The notes below the pieces were generated by a model that was not told the DNA's origin, did not search any database, and worked only from the letters and a program-made list of their open reading frames with translations. DNA of 64,000 bases from Leptospira noguchii serovar Panama str. CZ214 (lineage in GTDB: Bacteria > Spirochaetota > Leptospiria > Leptospirales > Leptospiraceae), in NCBI RefSeq assembly GCF_000306255.2, contig NZ_AKWY02000010.1, forward strand, positions 102,163 to 166,162. The letters run 5' to 3'. Positions within the stretch are counted from its first letter, which is position 1; every line of letters begins with the position of its first letter. Made by a program: the position numbers and the translations under genes. Positions 63,175-64,000 of the stretch are shown here, one piece after another.

Positions 63175-63905
63175 GAGCCGGTCTCAAAACTACCTATCAA
63201 AAAAGTTAAAAGCAATGATAGAGCTTGCGAGATAAAGAGATGCAAGATAATTTTCAGATTTTCTTTCCCAACGAATTAGGATAGCCCTGAATCGATTGTG
63301 CCAACTGTTAGTTCTTTCAACGACCCAACGTCTAGGTTTTCCTTTATATTTACCGATGAGAGGCTTTTCACCTTTTTTCCGAATATGAGATTGAATGTTT
63401 CTTCTTTTGATTAAAACTTCTATATCTTTGAAATCATAACCTTTATCTAAACAAATATGTTTTGGCTTCTTTCTTCTTTTTCCGGAAAATATTAGGATTG
63501 AATTCAACGTATCTTTTACACCGTGTTTGTCATGAACGTTAGCTCCAGTCAATGTAATTGCCAAAGGAATTCCATTTCCATCTGTAAGAATATGCCGTTT
63601 AACCCCTAATTTGGCACGGTCTGTAGGGTTTTTCCCAGTTAAGCTCCCCCTTTGGGAGCTTTAACCATTGCCGAATCCATCGAAGCCCAGTCCCATGCTA
63701 TTTGATTCTTTACATCATAATATTTTAAAATAGATTTATAAATCTTTTTGAATACTCCTGCTCGTTCCCATTCTTGAAATCTTCTGTGACAAGTTTGGCC
63801 TGATCCAAACTCATTCGGAATGGCACGCCACTGACAGCCTGTTTTCATTCGATAGATGATACCTGACATTACTACTCGTGTTGGTACTCGATTGCGACCT
63901 AACCT
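63175..63905 (-). mobile_element. IS5-family (IS427-type) insertion sequence, 5'-truncated
   Basis: The transposase-terminal end is bounded by GAGCCGGTCTCAAAA (63175-63189), a plausible inverted repeat. The other end is lost: the coding frame runs open up to about 63905 where the sequence changes to the ACGTAAAAACGGACACC end of the neighbouring IS3-type element. Confidence 0.75.
63190..63905 (-). pseudogene. IS5-family transposase, two frames, N-terminus missing
   Basis: Two frames make one transposase. The first (to 63639) starts inside the family's N-terminal domain: before the ATG at 63869 the frame already reads LGRNRVPTRVVM, so the real start is beyond the junction. It continues MKTGCQWRAIPNEFGSG and the first catalytic Asp in WASMDSAMVKAPKGG, then stops. 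A -1 shift on AAAGGGGGA (about 63645-63653) joins it to TGKNPTDRAKLGVKRH, the second Asp in LDKGYDFKD and Glu in WVVERTNSWHNRFR. The frameshift is typical of the IS427 group, so it is probably programmed; the N-terminal loss is real damage. Confidence 0.8.
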
Positions 63906-63957
63906 AGTTACGTAAAAACGGACACCTTTTTCTCAGCAAATGAGGTAAAGGTGAAAA

Positions 63958-64000
63958 ATGAATAAAAAAGGAAAATACTCTCCGGAGTTTAAAGAACAAG
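63958..64000 (+). CDS. IS3-family transposase OrfA, first 14 codons
   Basis: The ATG at 63958 follows GAGGTAAAGG and begins MNKKGKYSPEFKEQ, the usual opening of the helix-turn-helix OrfA protein of IS3-family elements. The window ends here. The 40 bp before it, with ACGTAAAAACGGACACC, should be the left end of the element. Confidence 0.7.
   Translation, partial: MNKKGKYSPEFKEQ

Overview
The window reads as chromosome from a pathogenic Leptospira, most probably L. interrogans or a close relative. This is an inference from low G+C coding sequence, many short-lobed lipoprotein signal peptides, a DUF1564 gene (a family I know only from Leptospira), a WGR-domain protein, a run of PAS-GGDEF genes, and intergenic DNA crowded with small repeats carrying TGTGGGAACT. 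No rRNA, tRNA or CRISPR array was recognised.

Layout. 1-5.5 kb: the 5' part of an acyltransferase gene, then a plus-strand trio (PAP2 phosphatase, Wzx-type flippase, exported protein). 4.6-9.2 kb: a minus-strand operon of an exported protein, a trypsin-like PDZ protease, a protease-like protein without recognisable catalytic residues, and a receiver/anti-sigma-type ATPase. 9.4-20.9 kb: a rhodanese without its cysteine, a lipoprotein GH31 glycosidase of sulfoquinovosidase type, a DCC-family protein, a kelch propeller, a Bor-like lipoprotein coupled to a beta-barrel gene, a FecR-domain lipoprotein behind three evenly spaced palindromes, purM and a CLC channel. 20.9-28.0 kb: seven consecutive PAS-GGDEF diguanylate cyclase genes on one strand. 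28.0-29.4 kb: repeat-rich spacer. 29.4-41.0 kb: pyruvate kinase, a compact operon (deacetylase-like, unknown, receiver/PP2C phosphatase), a large exported protein whose signal peptide lies upstream of the first ATG, a lipoprotein, GH36 alpha-galactosidase, RNase D and RadA. 41-62.7 kb: mostly housekeeping or single regulatory genes (DUF1564, YqeK, WYL regulator, flavin reductase, RuvA, WGR protein, M23 peptidase, HAD phosphatase, RsmI-like, RluA-like, XRE-cupin, NhaD-type antiporter, Fur family, dihydrolipoamide dehydrogenase) separated by long gaps full of repeats. 62.7-64 kb: an IS5-family element whose 5' end is cut by the start of an IS3-family element.

How it fits together. Signalling is the strongest theme: seven cyclases, all with intact GGEEF and RxxD inhibitory sites, plus two proteins that join a response-regulator receiver to RsbW-like or RsbU-like output, and several regulators with palindromes upstream. 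The second theme is the cell envelope. The third is the intergenic repeat load: about nine copies of a ~100-bp terminal-inverted-repeat (MITE-like) element, a second ~64-bp inverted-repeat family, and two minisatellites of the same ~47-bp period sharing a TGTGGGAACT core that is also scattered singly in both orientations.
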